From positions 10,241,096-10,305,095 of the forward strand of contig CM034100.1 in the NCBI GenBank assembly GCA_019914945.1: 64,000 nucleotides of DNA, in the 5' to 3' direction. Below are positions 10,295 through 20,349 of the stretch, one piece after another. A program made the translations under genes and the position numbers. Below the pieces are notes generated by a model. The model saw only the letters and a program-made list of their open reading frames with translations. It did no database searches and was not told the DNA's origin. Position 1 is the first letter of the stretch, and every line of letters starts with the position of its first letter. The DNA comes from Typha latifolia. Lineage: Eukaryota > Streptophyta > Magnoliopsida > Poales > Typhaceae.

Positions 10295-11126
10295 TGTTAG
10301 GTTTTTATTTGTTGGCAATTGTGTACAAAATATTCTAACTGTATTTTTTCATGTATATGAGCTTTACACAAGTCTAGAATATCTCTGGTTTGAAGAATTG
10401 CAAGATTATTGAAGAAAAGCCGTCGAGTTCACACCGCGTTCACAAACGCGTTCGAACACGGATACTTTGTTCACATAAACAGAGAGCTGCGTTCACAAAC
10501 GCATTCGAACGCAGGTACTGCGTTCCCACAGACAGAGAGCCGCGTTCACAAACGCGTTCAAACGCGGGTACTGCGTTCACACAGACCGAGAGCTGCGTTC
10601 ACAAACGCGTTCGAATGCAATGTGAAGAATTCAAGTTGTCGCGTTCGAATGCACTCGGGCCCGTTCGAACGCACCTGAGTTCAAGTCATGTCGTTCGAAC
10701 GCACCCGGGCCGCATTCGAACGCACCAACGAAATTTGATAAAATTGGACTTTCATGAGTACGGATAAGACTTGGATTTGGCTCTATCTTGGAGATCATAT
10801 ATAAGGATTGTGATGCCCTATCTTGAGGTTGGTTGAAGAAGCATTATTGAAGGAGACTTCTTGAGGCTACATCTGTTCTTCAACTATCAAGGTTCCACTC
10901 ATCATTAAAAAGTTAATCTTTCATCTTAAGAGTTATCTAGACGAAAGATCAATCTCGAGAGTTACTGAGGTTGGACTTCAATCACGAGAAGCAGTGAATC
11001 GTGGGTTCTAGCGAGCAAAACTGAGAAGAACAAAGTCGTTTGGATCGACGGGTTGTTTTGTGAGTCAGTCTTGTAACTGCTATTATTCTAGTGATTGGTT
11101 TTGATCTGAGTTTGGATCCGTGGTTT
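10295..11126 (+). repeat. 3' LTR of the outer S element, truncated
   Basis: It begins TGTTAGGTTTTTATTTG right after the polypurine tract and follows the solo S LTRs up to GGATCCGTGGTTT. There it breaks off at 11126 into the terminal bases of a G1 LTR. About 200 bp of normal S LTR end are lost, including the terminal TTTTTTCA, so the right-hand target duplication of the outer element is not recoverable. Confidence 0.87.
10437..10806 (+). promoter_or_regulatory. S LTR promoter: GTTCGAAC tandem array and TATA box
   Basis: Four tandem units of about 52-54 bp, each holding GTTCACAAACGC and a GTTCGAACGC-type palindrome, run from 10437 to about 10620. More palindromes extend to about 10725, then a TATATAAGG box lies at 10797-10805. 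The arrangement (array, 60-70 bp gap, TATA) recurs in the other S LTRs. A promoter role is inferred from position, not shown. Confidence 0.6.
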
Positions 11127-11347
11127 TGATCGTATCAAGCTGGTATCAGAGCTCCTTAGTTGTGTGCGGCGTGGTCGATTTGATCAAATCAGGCTTCCAA
11201 TGGAAGTGGTGGGCCTAAATCAGGTTTGATTGGCCCTAAATAGGCTGACTTTCCCTTCCTATTTGTGAATAGGTCCCATTTGGCTTGGTGCAGTAGTGTG
11301 AGTCTGGCCTAGTCTCGATCAAGCTCTATTCATTTCATGCCCTGATG
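11127..11347 (+). other. G1 LTR terminus, PBS-like motif and unassigned leader
   Basis: The first 11 bases (TGATCGTATCA) are the end of a G1 LTR and TGGTATCAGAGCT follows at 11140, the primer-binding site of a lost element. The remaining bases to 11342 match nothing else I can see in the window and have no ORF of note; they may be a retroelement 5' leader. TGATG at 11343-11347 is the target duplication of the next element. Confidence 0.6.
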
Positions 11348-12343
11348 TGATATGATTCGGACTTCACCGACGTCGTCTCGAGCATGGATTCACTTTAGGA
11401 GTGTTTTTATTTCATGTTTTAGTGTTTAATTTCCATTAAAATAAGTTTCCTATAAGTCGCGTTCGAACGCGGGTGGACTGAGTTCGAACGCGGTTTGTGA
11501 ACGGGGTTGTGAACGTGGTGAAGAGAATGTACTGTGCGTTCGAACGCGGTGTGTTCGAACGCACTGTGAACGCCTGCATCGCGTTCGCAAATACCGACAG
11601 GCGCGTTCGATTGCGCGTTCGAACGCCTGCATCGCGTTCGCAAATCCAGAAGAGCGAACTTGGTGCGTTCGAATGCGGTCGGGCGAGTTCGAACGCGGTC
11701 GACGAAAATTGTGTTTTTTAGGGTTAATTTGAGTTGTTGGTTAGCCTATAAAAGGATGTGGTAGGCAACCAAATTGATTATTGATTATTGAGATTGAGTT
11801 TTGCCTTGCCTCCTTCGTCTTCTTCGCTCCCGTTCTCTCAATCCCCGTCGACGCCGCTTCTAACCTCCCTCGTCCGGCTAATCACCCTAGTCCCTTAGGG
11901 GTGGCCCTCTTCTTCCCCTTCGTCCAATCTATCCCACACTTGCCCTAATCCTTCCATCAACGACAACCCTTCCACCATCACTTTTCACCGGTGCCACCAC
12001 ATTAACGCCGGTCCTCCATCAACCATCAGTACCTAGGATCTTGTGCCTCCATCCACGAATCCAAAACAGAGCATCCTGATGTTCGTCCACTAAACGGACG
12101 GTATCTCGAGATCCACAACTCCGATTCGTCTGAAACTTGATTTGTTGGAAAGCTCTTTTCTAGGGCTACAATATATAAAAATTTCACATCGATCCAACGG
12201 CGGAATATTTCGGGATCTTATTTCACATTTCCATGCCAGATCTAGTCCAGATCAAGAATTGGAAGAGATCGACCCTTTATCAAAAATGCGTGATCGTATC
12301 AAGCTGGTATCAGAGCTCCATAGCCAGAGGCATGATCGTATCA
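11348..12343 (+). repeat. 5' LTR of the RT-less G1 element
   Basis: This 996-bp LTR has a leader, the GTTCGAACGC-rich block (11459-11700), a TATA box at 11747, a long pyrimidine-rich transcribed part, and an end that contains a primer-binding-site-like motif (12305-12317) before the terminal GATCGTATCA. The 3' end is fixed by comparison with the 3' LTR and its target duplication. Confidence 0.92.
11459..11754 (+). promoter_or_regulatory. G1 LTR promoter: palindrome block and TATAAAAG box
   Basis: Several GTTCGAACGC motifs, some forming the full 12-bp palindrome GCGTTCGAACGC, alternate with GTTCGCAAATMCMGA motifs between 11459 and 11700. TATAAAAG follows at 11747-11754. The same order appears at 15876-16161 in the 3' LTR. 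I infer this is the promoter-proximal control region. Confidence 0.6.
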
Positions 12344-12359
12344 AGCTGGTATTAGAGCC
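12305..12359 (+). promoter_or_regulatory. Primer-binding site and its LTR-embedded duplicate
   Basis: The working primer-binding site is at 12347-12359 (TGGTATTAGAGCC, one base off the initiator tRNA-Met complement), three bases after the LTR end. A better match, TGGTATCAGAGCT, lies 42 bp upstream at 12305-12317 inside the LTR. The 3' LTR carries the same embedded copy at 16712-16724. Confidence 0.82.
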
Positions 12360-12384
12360 ACCATTCCTCGGACAAGCGCTTCCA

Positions 12385-14070
12385 ATGACGACAACCAGAT
12401 CGATGGCTGCACGGCGAGATGACGAAGAAGAGATTCTCCCAATAGAGGAGGGAGAAACGATTACAGGGACTTCCACCCGTGGAACCGCCTGATCTAATCA
12501 GAATATGGAAGAACCTAGCGTTCAAGATGTGTTGGGGTCTCTTTCAGAGCAAATGGCCATCAACAACCAGATGATGATGGAGATGATGCGGGAACTACGG
12601 GCGACAAGGGAAGCAATGACAAACGGGAAAGCACCATCGACCCCACGACGCGAGTCCACCCCCTTGAACCCACCGCCACCGATTCAGCCTTTGCAACCAC
12701 AAGAGCCGCTGCTACCACCACCCTTTGGGCAGAGGTAAGAAAGGATGGTTACACCTGGTCTAGTTGCAGGTGAACCCATCCGACGGGTGAACCACTATGG
12801 AGACCGCCTTGGAGATCAAGATCCGTGGGCGGGTCAATACGATCCGGAACCACGACAAGTTAATCAAAATCGAAGGAGGGATCATCAACCCTTCATGGTG
12901 CATCCTCCCCCGGTTAGACAAGGACATGATCTGGAATGAGACAATGGCATTCGTGGACAAGTCGTGCGTCTCTAATTCCCCAAGTTCAAAGGTGGCGACC
13001 CGATCGATTGGTTGTATAGGGCGGAGCAATTCTTTGCATACCAAGGAACGGCGGAAGAGTACAAGGTGACGCTTGTGAGCTTCCACCTTGAGGATGCGGC
13101 GCTTCATTGGTTTCGAGCAGCCAATGCCACTAAGGCTATCGAAACTTGAGCTGAATTTTGCGCCGATATCACACGGCGATTTAGAGCATCGGGATATGAA
13201 GACTTTGATGCTCTCCTCTCAAAGGCAGTGCAAAAGACCATGGTTGGGTCATACCAAGAAGAATTTGAGAGGATTAGTAGCCGATGTCATCCACCATGGA
13301 CGGATCAGCAACTTCGCAGCACCTTCATCTCCGGGCTGCGGGGTGACATACAAGCCGATGTGAGGGCTTTAAGGCCTAGAACCTTAAAGGAGGCCTTCGA
13401 AGATGCGGTGCTTATGGAAGACAAACATAGGGCCATGAAGATACACCTGAAGCAGAGTTGGATAAGCCAAGGAAGCCGCAATCAAGCTCAACCAAACATA
13501 GCGGCGGGAAATACTATCGGAGTACCAAGGGTTGCTGCTACAGTGGTAACTCCTCGAGCACCCTTGAAGCCATCCCAAGATGTGAAGTATGCACCTAGAG
13601 GTCCGGGACGAGCACTCACACCAGCCCAAGTAGAACAAAGAAGAGCCAAGGACCTATGCTTCCGTTGCGATGAGAAGTTTGTACCCGGGCATCGCTGCGG
13701 TAAACTAATGGGATCGGTGATGCTAATCGATGGATTGGAGGAAGCGGAGGACGAGTTTGTAGCTGAAGGTGCAGATGTGGCTGGACATCAAGGAGAAGAA
13801 GTTGAGGAGCAACCCGTGGAGGACAGGATAGCCGAAATCTCCCTCCACGCCTATTCGGGGACAGCTACGCCAAAGACTTTGCGGGTGAACGGGGTAGTCA
13901 AGAAAACCACAGTGAGAATCTTGATTGACACCGGGTCCACCCACAACTTCATTGACAAGAGGCTCCTTAGGAACATTGGGCTCGAGTCGGAACCAACGGA
14001 AGGGTTCGATGTGACGATCGGGATGGCACCACATTGCGAGCAGATTATATTTGTGGAGGTGCGGAATTGA
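12385..14070 (+). pseudogene. gag: Gypsy gag and protease (RT-less G1 element)
   Basis: Starting at the ATG at 12385 (MTTTRSMAARR, shared by four copies), one reading frame runs to 14070. It holds an acidic N-terminus, a Pro/Gln-rich linker, the retrotransposon gag core (about 12975-13440), a CX2CX7HXC knuckle (CFRCDEKFVPGHRC, near 13660-13700) and the protease motif LIDTGSTHNFID near 13920-13960. In-frame stops at 12490, 12736, 12937, 12973 and 13147 break it; four of the five look like C-to-T or G-to-A changes compared with sister copies. A 2-bp loss near 14018 shifts the frame inside protease. Confidence 0.88.
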
Positions 14071-15737
14071 CGGTGCAAGGCCAAACTTTCACATTGGATC
14101 TTTATCCGTTGGCCTTGCAAGGTGCCGATATTGCTTTGGGGACCCAATGGCTTCGAAGCTTGGGGCCTGTGACATTTGATTTTACAAGCCTCACATTGAC
14201 GTTTTGGAGAAATGACAAGAGAGTGCTGCTAGATGGAAGCCAACCGCTACTTGAACTTCCAAATGAAGGGGTCGCAAGGGAGCTCGCTTCTTTCTCGGCG
14301 CCCACCTTTCCTTTCTTCTCAGATCTGCGGAGAGCTAGTGCAGAGGATAGTGAGCTGGTCCAACTCATGGAGGAGTTGAGAGAGAACCCCTCAAGCCACC
14401 CCAAGCACGAGGAGCGCGATGGGTTAGTACTAGAGTGCGGGCAAATCAAGGTACCCTGGAACGAAGAGCTACGGAGACTATTGATGGCACACTTCCATGA
14501 TACTCCTATAGCAGGGCATGAAGGGGTATTACGTACCTACAAGCGGCTGGCCCAAAACTGTATATGGACAGCAATGAAGACGGACGTGAAAAAGTATGTG
14601 CGTGAATGTCAAATCTGCCAACGAGTCAAATCAGAGGCACTCAAGCCTAGCGGGCTGCTACAACCACTACCTATACCAGAGCGTATTTGGGAGGATATCT
14701 CCATGGACTTCATCGAGGGGCTGCCAGAGGTTCGGGGATAATCGATGGTGCTTGTTGTGGTGGATAGACTGAGCAAATATGCTCATTTCATAACATTGTC
14801 TCACCCATTTTCAGCAAAAAGGGTTGCTGAAATTTTTGTTCGGGAAGTGGCACGCTTGCATGGGATGCCTAGGACGATCGTGTCAGACCGGGATTGCATC
14901 TTCATCAGTGAGTTTTGGACCGAGTTCTTCAGATTGCAAGGGACTCAAATCAACCTGAGTTTAGCTTATCACCCTGAGACGGATGGCCAAACCGAGGTGG
15001 TGAATCGCAGACTGGAGCAATACTTGCGATGCTTTGTGGCGGAACGACCAAAGGATTGGGTCAAATTCCTTCCATGGGCTGAGTGGTCATACAATACTGC
15101 TCATCACTCTAGCATCAGCATGACCCCCTTTGAGGCGGTTTATGGGCACACTCCCCCTGTCTTGCGTGCCTATGATAGACTCGCGGCGGCGGATAAGATC
15201 GAGCTTGACTTGGAGCTTGCTGATCGAGATGAAACATTGAGACTGCTCAAGACTCACCTAGCCACAGCCCAAAACCGCATGAAGCAAACTCATGACAAAG
15301 GCCGACGTGAGCGAGAATTTGAGGTGGATCAATTGGTGTTCGTTCGAGCTCAATCGTATCGACAATCCACATTGAGACCAATTTTGAACCAAAAGTTGGG
15401 TTACAAGTACTACGGTCCGTACCGAGTGCTACAATGAATCGGTCCCGTAGCTTAGCGGTTGGACCTACCTGAAGGAACCAGGATACATCCGGTCTTCCAT
15501 GTATCAGCATTGAAGGCTCAAATCGAGCCTAACCATGTGGTGGGTTCGGCCTTACCCGAACTAATGGAGGAGGATGGCCCCACTGAACCGGTCCGAGTAT
15601 TAGGCCGCAGGAGAAGATGCCATGGGATCAGATTAGAGACTGAAGTGCTAATTGAGTGGCTGGGCAAATCTACTGATGAGTCTACTTGGGAGCTAGACGC
15701 AGATATCATGGATCGCTTTCCAAACTTCAAACCTTGA
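14034..15737 (+). pseudogene. pol: Gypsy protease tail joined to integrase with chromodomain-like tail
   Basis: The frame opens in the protease tail (LGTQWLRSLGPVTFDF), then joins integrase leader at about 14280-14310. The zinc finger H...H...CQICQ lies at about 14487-14625. The core has Asp in SMDFIEGL, Asp in VSDRD and Glu in DGQTEVVNR with 35 residues between the last two, so the triad is intact. The tail (HPVFHVSALK; VLIEWLGKSTDESTWE near 15645-15700) resembles a chromodomain, which places the family with chromoviruses, perhaps near Reina. Stops at 14739, 15435 and near 15453 break the frame; the first two read as C-to-T changes from CAA and CGA in sister copies. Confidence 0.88.
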
Positions 15738-15764
15738 GGACAAGGTTGCAGAAGCGTGGTAGAT

Positions 15765-16750
15765 TGATATGATTCAGACTTCACCGACGTCGTCTCGAGC
15801 ATGGATTCACTTTAGGAGTGTTTTTATTTCATGTTTTAGTGTTTAATTTCCATTAAAATAAGTTTTCTGTAAGTCGCGTTCGAACGCGGTTTGTGAACGG
15901 GGTTGTGAACGTGGTGAAGAGAATGTACTGTGCGTTCGAACGCGGTGCGTTCGAACGCACTGTGAACGCCTGCATTGCGTTCGCAAATACCGATAGGCGC
16001 GTTCGATTGCGCGTTCGATTGCGCGTTCGAACGCCTGCATCGCGTTCGCAAATCCAGAAGAGCGAACTCGGTGCGTTCGAACGCAGTCGGGCGAGTTCAA
16101 ACGCGGTCGACGAAAATTGTGTTTTTAGGGTTAATTTGAGTTGTTGGTTAGCCTATAAAAGGATGTGGTAGGCAACCAAATTGATTATTGATTATTGAGA
16201 TTGAGTTTTGCCTTGCCTCCTTCGTCTTCTTCACTCCCGTTCTCTCAATCCCCGGCGACGCCGCTTCTAACCTCTCTCGTCCGGCTAATCACCCTAGTCC
16301 CTTAGGGGTGGCCCTCTTCTTCCCTTTTGTCCAATCTATCCCACACTTGCCCTAATCCTTCCATCAACCACACCCCTTCCACCATCACTTTTCACCGGTG
16401 CCACCACATTAACGCCAGTCCTCCATCAACCATCAGTACCTAGGATCTCGTGCCTCCATCCACGAATCCAAAACAGAGCATCCTGATGTTCGTCCACTAA
16501 ACGGACGGTATCTCGAGATCCACAACTCCGATTCGTCTGAAACTTGATTTGTTGGAAAGCTCTTTTCTAGGGCTACAATATATAAAAATTTCACATCGAT
16601 CCAACGGCGGAATATTTCGGGATCTTATTTCACATTTCCGTGCCAGATCTAGTCCAGATCAAGAATTGGAAGAGATCGACCCTTTATCAAAAATGCGTGA
16701 TCGTATCAAGCTGGTATCAGAGCTCCATAGCCAGAGGCATGATCGTATCA
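15765..16750 (+). repeat. 3' LTR of the RT-less G1 element
   Basis: This 986-bp LTR starts TGATATGATTC after the purine-rich GAAGCGTGGTAGA and ends GATCGTATCA, followed by TGATG. It lacks a 20-odd-base segment with one palindrome present in the 5' LTR and has one extra GCGTTCGATT. Its TATA box is at 16154. It contains the embedded PBS-like motif at 16712-16724, which shows that motif belongs to the LTR proper. Confidence 0.93.
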
Positions 16751-16755
16751 TGATG

Positions 16756-17332
16756 CACCTGTGTTGTTGCGGTTCATGATTTAGGTGCATAGTAAAACCG
16801 CTTCAATTTATATCAATTTCTATTTATGTTTTAGGAAAATAAAATAATTTTTGGAAGGTGCATTCAAACACGAAATTGATGGCGTTCAAACATGGTCGTT
16901 CGAATGCCTGATTCGCATTCGCATATACAGAGAATGCGTTTTAGCCATTCGAACGTCTGATCTCGCGTTCACACATACAAAGAACACGTTTTGGCCTTTC
17001 AAACTCGATTGGGCTGCATTCGAACGCAAGACGAGTAAGCTGAGTCATAATAGCATTTGTTTAAGGTTTTTCGATATTTGGCAAGCCTATATATATGGAA
17101 AAGCAGCCTTCGTAGATTATTGATTATTGAATATTGGAATTGGTTTTCATCTAAGGCCTAAGCCATCTTCTCCCTCCTCCTTCCTCCCCCTTGGTATCTA
17201 ACCCAAGTTCTAGTCTATGACCAAGATTAATCCTCTGTCGCTTATACCTCTTTTCTCTAACAACCAGCCATACTTGGAAGCTCCCTTCTCCCCCCCTCAT
17301 CTAGTTCTAAGGACAAATCCATCTACCATATG
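16756..17332 (+). repeat. Divergent LTR relic with GTTCGAAC motifs
   Basis: After an unassigned 40-bp stretch, this looks like an old LTR: Ttattttaggaaaataa leader, GTTCGAATGC/GTTCGAACGC and GCATATACAGAGAATGCG motifs (16850-17030), a TATATATGG box near 17088, and a pyrimidine-rich downstream part. It follows the layout of the G1 and G2 LTRs but differs in sequence from both, so it may be a further family. No coding sequence. Confidence 0.55.
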
Positions 17333-17545
17333 ATATATTTAGTTAGGATTTTTTCTTACTGCAATAGTTATTTATTTTTGTTAAAATAAAATTCTTGTAG
17401 GTTGCATTCGAATGCGGAACGTGTTGCGTTCGAACGCCCTTGCGAATGCCTGCATCAGGTTCGCAAATACAGAGGATGCGAAAAGCATATTCGAATGGGG
17501 TCAAGCGAGTTTGAATGCTTGCATCGTGTTTGCACATACAGAGAA
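17333..17545 (+). repeat. G2-type LTR 5' part, cut by Y
   Basis: It starts TGATATATTTAGTTAGG and carries the A/T-rich leader and GTTCGAACGC block of the G2 LTR at 59219, then stops at 17545 where the Y repeat begins TGTAACGCTC. The remainder of this LTR was not found beyond the Y fragment. Confidence 0.65.
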
Positions 17546-19089
17546 TGTAACGCTCTCGCCCGATACGGGCACGTGCACGCCCACGCACCCACACGACATG
17601 CCGTACACGATAGATCGGGCATGTCCCGACACGCACAAATAGTCTCCTGTGCACATATAATCATGACATCATCAAATAAAACCTGCTAACCAATCTATGA
17701 TCATATAATTCATCACTAAATAAATCATACTATTAACCAAATAAACCTATTAACATATGAATATCCCAGTCCACAATAATATACATTAGACCACTATATA
17801 TTCTGGCAGGACCCACACAGGCCACAATAAACCATCAAGATACAACTAAAATAACCAATACAAGGGTACACTATGATTCGACCTGTATTATCCAAATCAT
17901 CGTCTAATACAAAAAAGTATAAATATGAAATACTGGTACAATTTAATATCTGGTTAAACTATCATCTATACCGTCTCACATCTATAGCTCACATCATCAT
18001 CGTTCTAAAATATCTTCTCAAGATATCTCAAGTCATTGTCACGTACCACATATCTGAAAGGGTTAGAAAAAAATAAAGAAAGTCATGAGCAAAACGCTAA
18101 GTGAATAGACCTTACCCCCGAATCAGTGATGCCAAACAAAGAGTAAATCATGTACTGAATAATATGAATCAGAACGAGCATAATGTCATGAATGAATATG
18201 TGAATGTATCCTCAATAATATATAAATGAAAAGTAGATAATATGTCATAACTGATAGAAGTATATAATCCTCGACAATGAGTAAACAGATTTCCATGTTA
18301 TATTATCATCACAACTCTCTCTCAAATATGATACATGATGCATGCCGACCATAACCATGCTATGATATCAAATGCAAATTAATCACTCGATAATCAGGTA
18401 ACCAAAAGATAATAAAATCATATGCATTTCTCAACATCACAATCATCATCGACATCTCGGTATAATATCATCATACTAGACCACTATGCATAGTCAACTC
18501 CCGGTACTCGGTCTCAACATCATGTCCGAAGGCTCAGAACATATTCCGCGACCCGCAAGAGTATATCAAATATAACCATACCCCGCCACCGGCTAGGGTA
18601 TTAACATCCATCTAGACCGGGCACCCACATAGTTGATAGAAACCTCGTGAGGATAACTCGCCACATATGCCCTAGCGAACGGCATGTGTCTAAATGTCTG
18701 CTGCGCACACAAACTAACGACCTTGGACGTAAGGCCAACAGGATCGCGACTATGTCGAGCGATTAATCATCCACCAAGCGCGTCCTAACCCTCACGCCCA
18801 CTCGGGTATCCTCACGCTTTCTATCAACTATCCTATTAATCATATTTTATGCTTTCCTTCTAAATGATAGATCATATGCATATATCCAGTATGATAACAA
18901 GTCAATGCATAATAGGAATTTAGGTGGAACAGGAATCAAGAGAAAAATAATGCAATATAGTCTCTGATCATGTAGTTAACACATGCATACTCATGATAAT
19001 CAATTACTTGCATACTAATGCTACAGACCAACTCGACATAACATTATAACAGTATAATCATCTCTTATCATCTCTATATATCACCAATG
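17546..19089 (-). mobile_element. Y unit, partial (copy a)
   Basis: It begins with the GC-rich Y terminus (TGTAACGCTCTCGCCCG) and matches 33417-35000 and, inverted, 27000-28537 for about 1.5 kb. It is cut at 19089 in sequence equivalent to the middle of Y, where a G1 LTR begins. It holds no convincing ORF. The missing half was presumably lost with the other end of the interrupting G1 element. Confidence 0.75.
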
Positions 19090-19138
19090 TGATACGATTC
19101 GGACTTCACCGACGTCGTCTCGAGTTTGGATTTACTTT

Positions 19139-19226
19139 AGGATAAGATTGAGTTTTAGGATAAGATTGAGTTTTAGGATAAGATTGAGTTTTAGGATAAG
19201 ATTGTGTTTTAGGATAAGATTGAGTT
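19139..19226 (+). repeat. Five tandem 18-bp repeats within the G1 LTR
   Basis: The unit AGGATAAGATTGAGTTTT is repeated from 19139: four full copies (the fourth with one change) and a partial fifth running into GTTGTTGGTTAGCC. In other G1 LTRs this place holds the GTTCGAACGC block just upstream of the TATA box, which here is at about 19239 (TATAAAAG). Confidence 0.92.
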
Positions 19227-19826
19227 GTTGGTTAGCCTATAAAAGTATGTGTAGGGCAACCAAAATTAGGAATTGAATATTGAGAATTGAGTTTGCCTTG
19301 CCTCCTTCGTCTTCTTCGCTCTCGTTCCCTCAATCTCCCCGGCGACGCCGCTTCTAATCTCCCTCGAGAGGCCAATCACCCTAGTCCCTTAGGAGTGGCC
19401 CTCTTCTCCCCCTTCTTCCAATTTATCCATCGCTATCTCTAACCTTTCCATCATCCATAACCCTTCCACCATCACTTTTACACCGGTGCCACCCCATCAA
19501 CACCGGCCCTCCACAATCCACCATTACCCAAGATTTCGTGCCTTCATCCACGGAATCCAAAAACAGAGTATCCTGACGTTCGTCCACTAAACGAACGATA
19601 TCTCGAGATCCCCAACTTCGATTCGCCTCAAACTAGATCCGTTGGAAAGCTCTTTTCCGGGCCTACATCATATCAAAATTTCACAGCGATCCAACGGTAG
19701 GATATTTCGGGATCTGATCTCAAAGTTCCGTGCAAGATCGTAACAATCTGGTATCAGAGCCTATAGCCGAGGAAGAATCGTAACAATCTGGTATCAGAGC
19801 CACCGTTCCTCGGACAAGCGCTTCCA

Positions 19827-20349
19827 ATGACGACCACCAGATCCATGGCTGCACGGCGTGATGATGAAGAAGAGATTCTCCCAATAGAGGAGGAAGAGAC
19901 GATTGCGGGGACTTCCACCCGCGAAACCATCCGATCTAATCGGAATACGGAAGAGCCTAGCGTTCTATCCATGTTGGGGTCTATTTCAGAGCAGATGGCC
20001 ATCAACCACCAGATGATGATGGAGATGATGCGGGAACTACGGGCGCCAAGGGAAGCAATGTCTAACGGGAAGGCACCATCGACCCCACGACGCGAGTCCA
20101 CCCCCTTGAATCAATCCTCACCGGTTCAGCCTTTGCAACCACAAGAGCCGCTGCTACCACCACCCTATGGGCAGAGGCAAGCAAGGATGGTTACACCAGG
20201 ACCAGTTGCAGGTGAACCCATCCGACGAGCGAATCACCATGGAGACCACATTGGAGATCAAGATCCATGGGCGGGCCGATACGATCCGGAACCACGGCGA
20301 GTTGATCTAAACCGAAGGAGGGATCATCAACCCTTCATGGTGCATCCTC
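19827..20349 (+). pseudogene. gag: Gypsy gag N-terminal fragment (G1)
   Basis: From the ATG at 19827 (MTTTRSMAARR) the frame is uninterrupted through the Met-rich block (MAINHQMMMEMMRELRA) and the Pro-rich linker to HPPP near 20349, then continues into unrelated G2 LTR sequence and stops near 20417. It lacks the gag core, knuckle and all of pol. It is the best preserved copy of this N-terminal segment in the window. Confidence 0.85.

Larger units (their letters stand above)
11348..16750 (+). mobile_element. G1 Ty3/gypsy element, complete ends, lacking RT and RNase H
   Basis: Both LTRs start TGATATGATTC and end GATCGTATCA, and TGATG flanks both sides (11343-11347, 16751-16755). Internal order is PBS, gag, protease, then directly the integrase zinc finger, integrase core, chromodomain-like tail and 3' LTR. 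There is no reverse transcriptase or RNase H: protease-tail sequence joins integrase-leader sequence near 14280-14310. The same join is seen in the copy at 44687. The LTRs differ by roughly twenty substitutions by eye, mostly transitions, plus two small indels. It could only have moved with reverse transcriptase supplied in trans, unless the loss came after insertion, which the shared join argues against. Confidence 0.93.
19090..20349 (+). mobile_element. G1 element, 5' portion only (LTR, PBS, gag start)
   Basis: The LTR runs 19090-19785 from TGATACGATTCGG and is only about 700 bp because the palindrome block is replaced by short repeats. Its end has an embedded PBS-like motif (19749-19761) 40 bp before the actual PBS (19789-19801). 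Gag follows until a junction near 20350 with a G2 LTR tail. CAATG at 19085-19089 could be half of a target duplication, but the right end is gone. Confidence 0.82.

Noticed and set aside
10437..10735. CRISPR-like array
   Set aside because: Units are contiguous near-identical tandem repeats with no unique spacers, in a plant LTR. No cas genes.
11459..11700. Heat-shock elements in the GTTCGAAC block
   Set aside because: Heat-shock elements need nGAAnnTTCn or TTCnnGAA spacing. Here TTC and GAA are directly adjacent, so the palindrome is a different motif.
11419..11721. Short ORFs on both strands in G1 LTRs (also 15836-16171, 23213-23445, 48423-48694, 62031-62360)
   Set aside because: They arise from the palindromic GTTCGAACGC block, which reads similarly on both strands, and recur in every LTR.
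17546..19089. Host intergenic DNA or promoter
   Set aside because: It matches Y copies b and d over its whole length.
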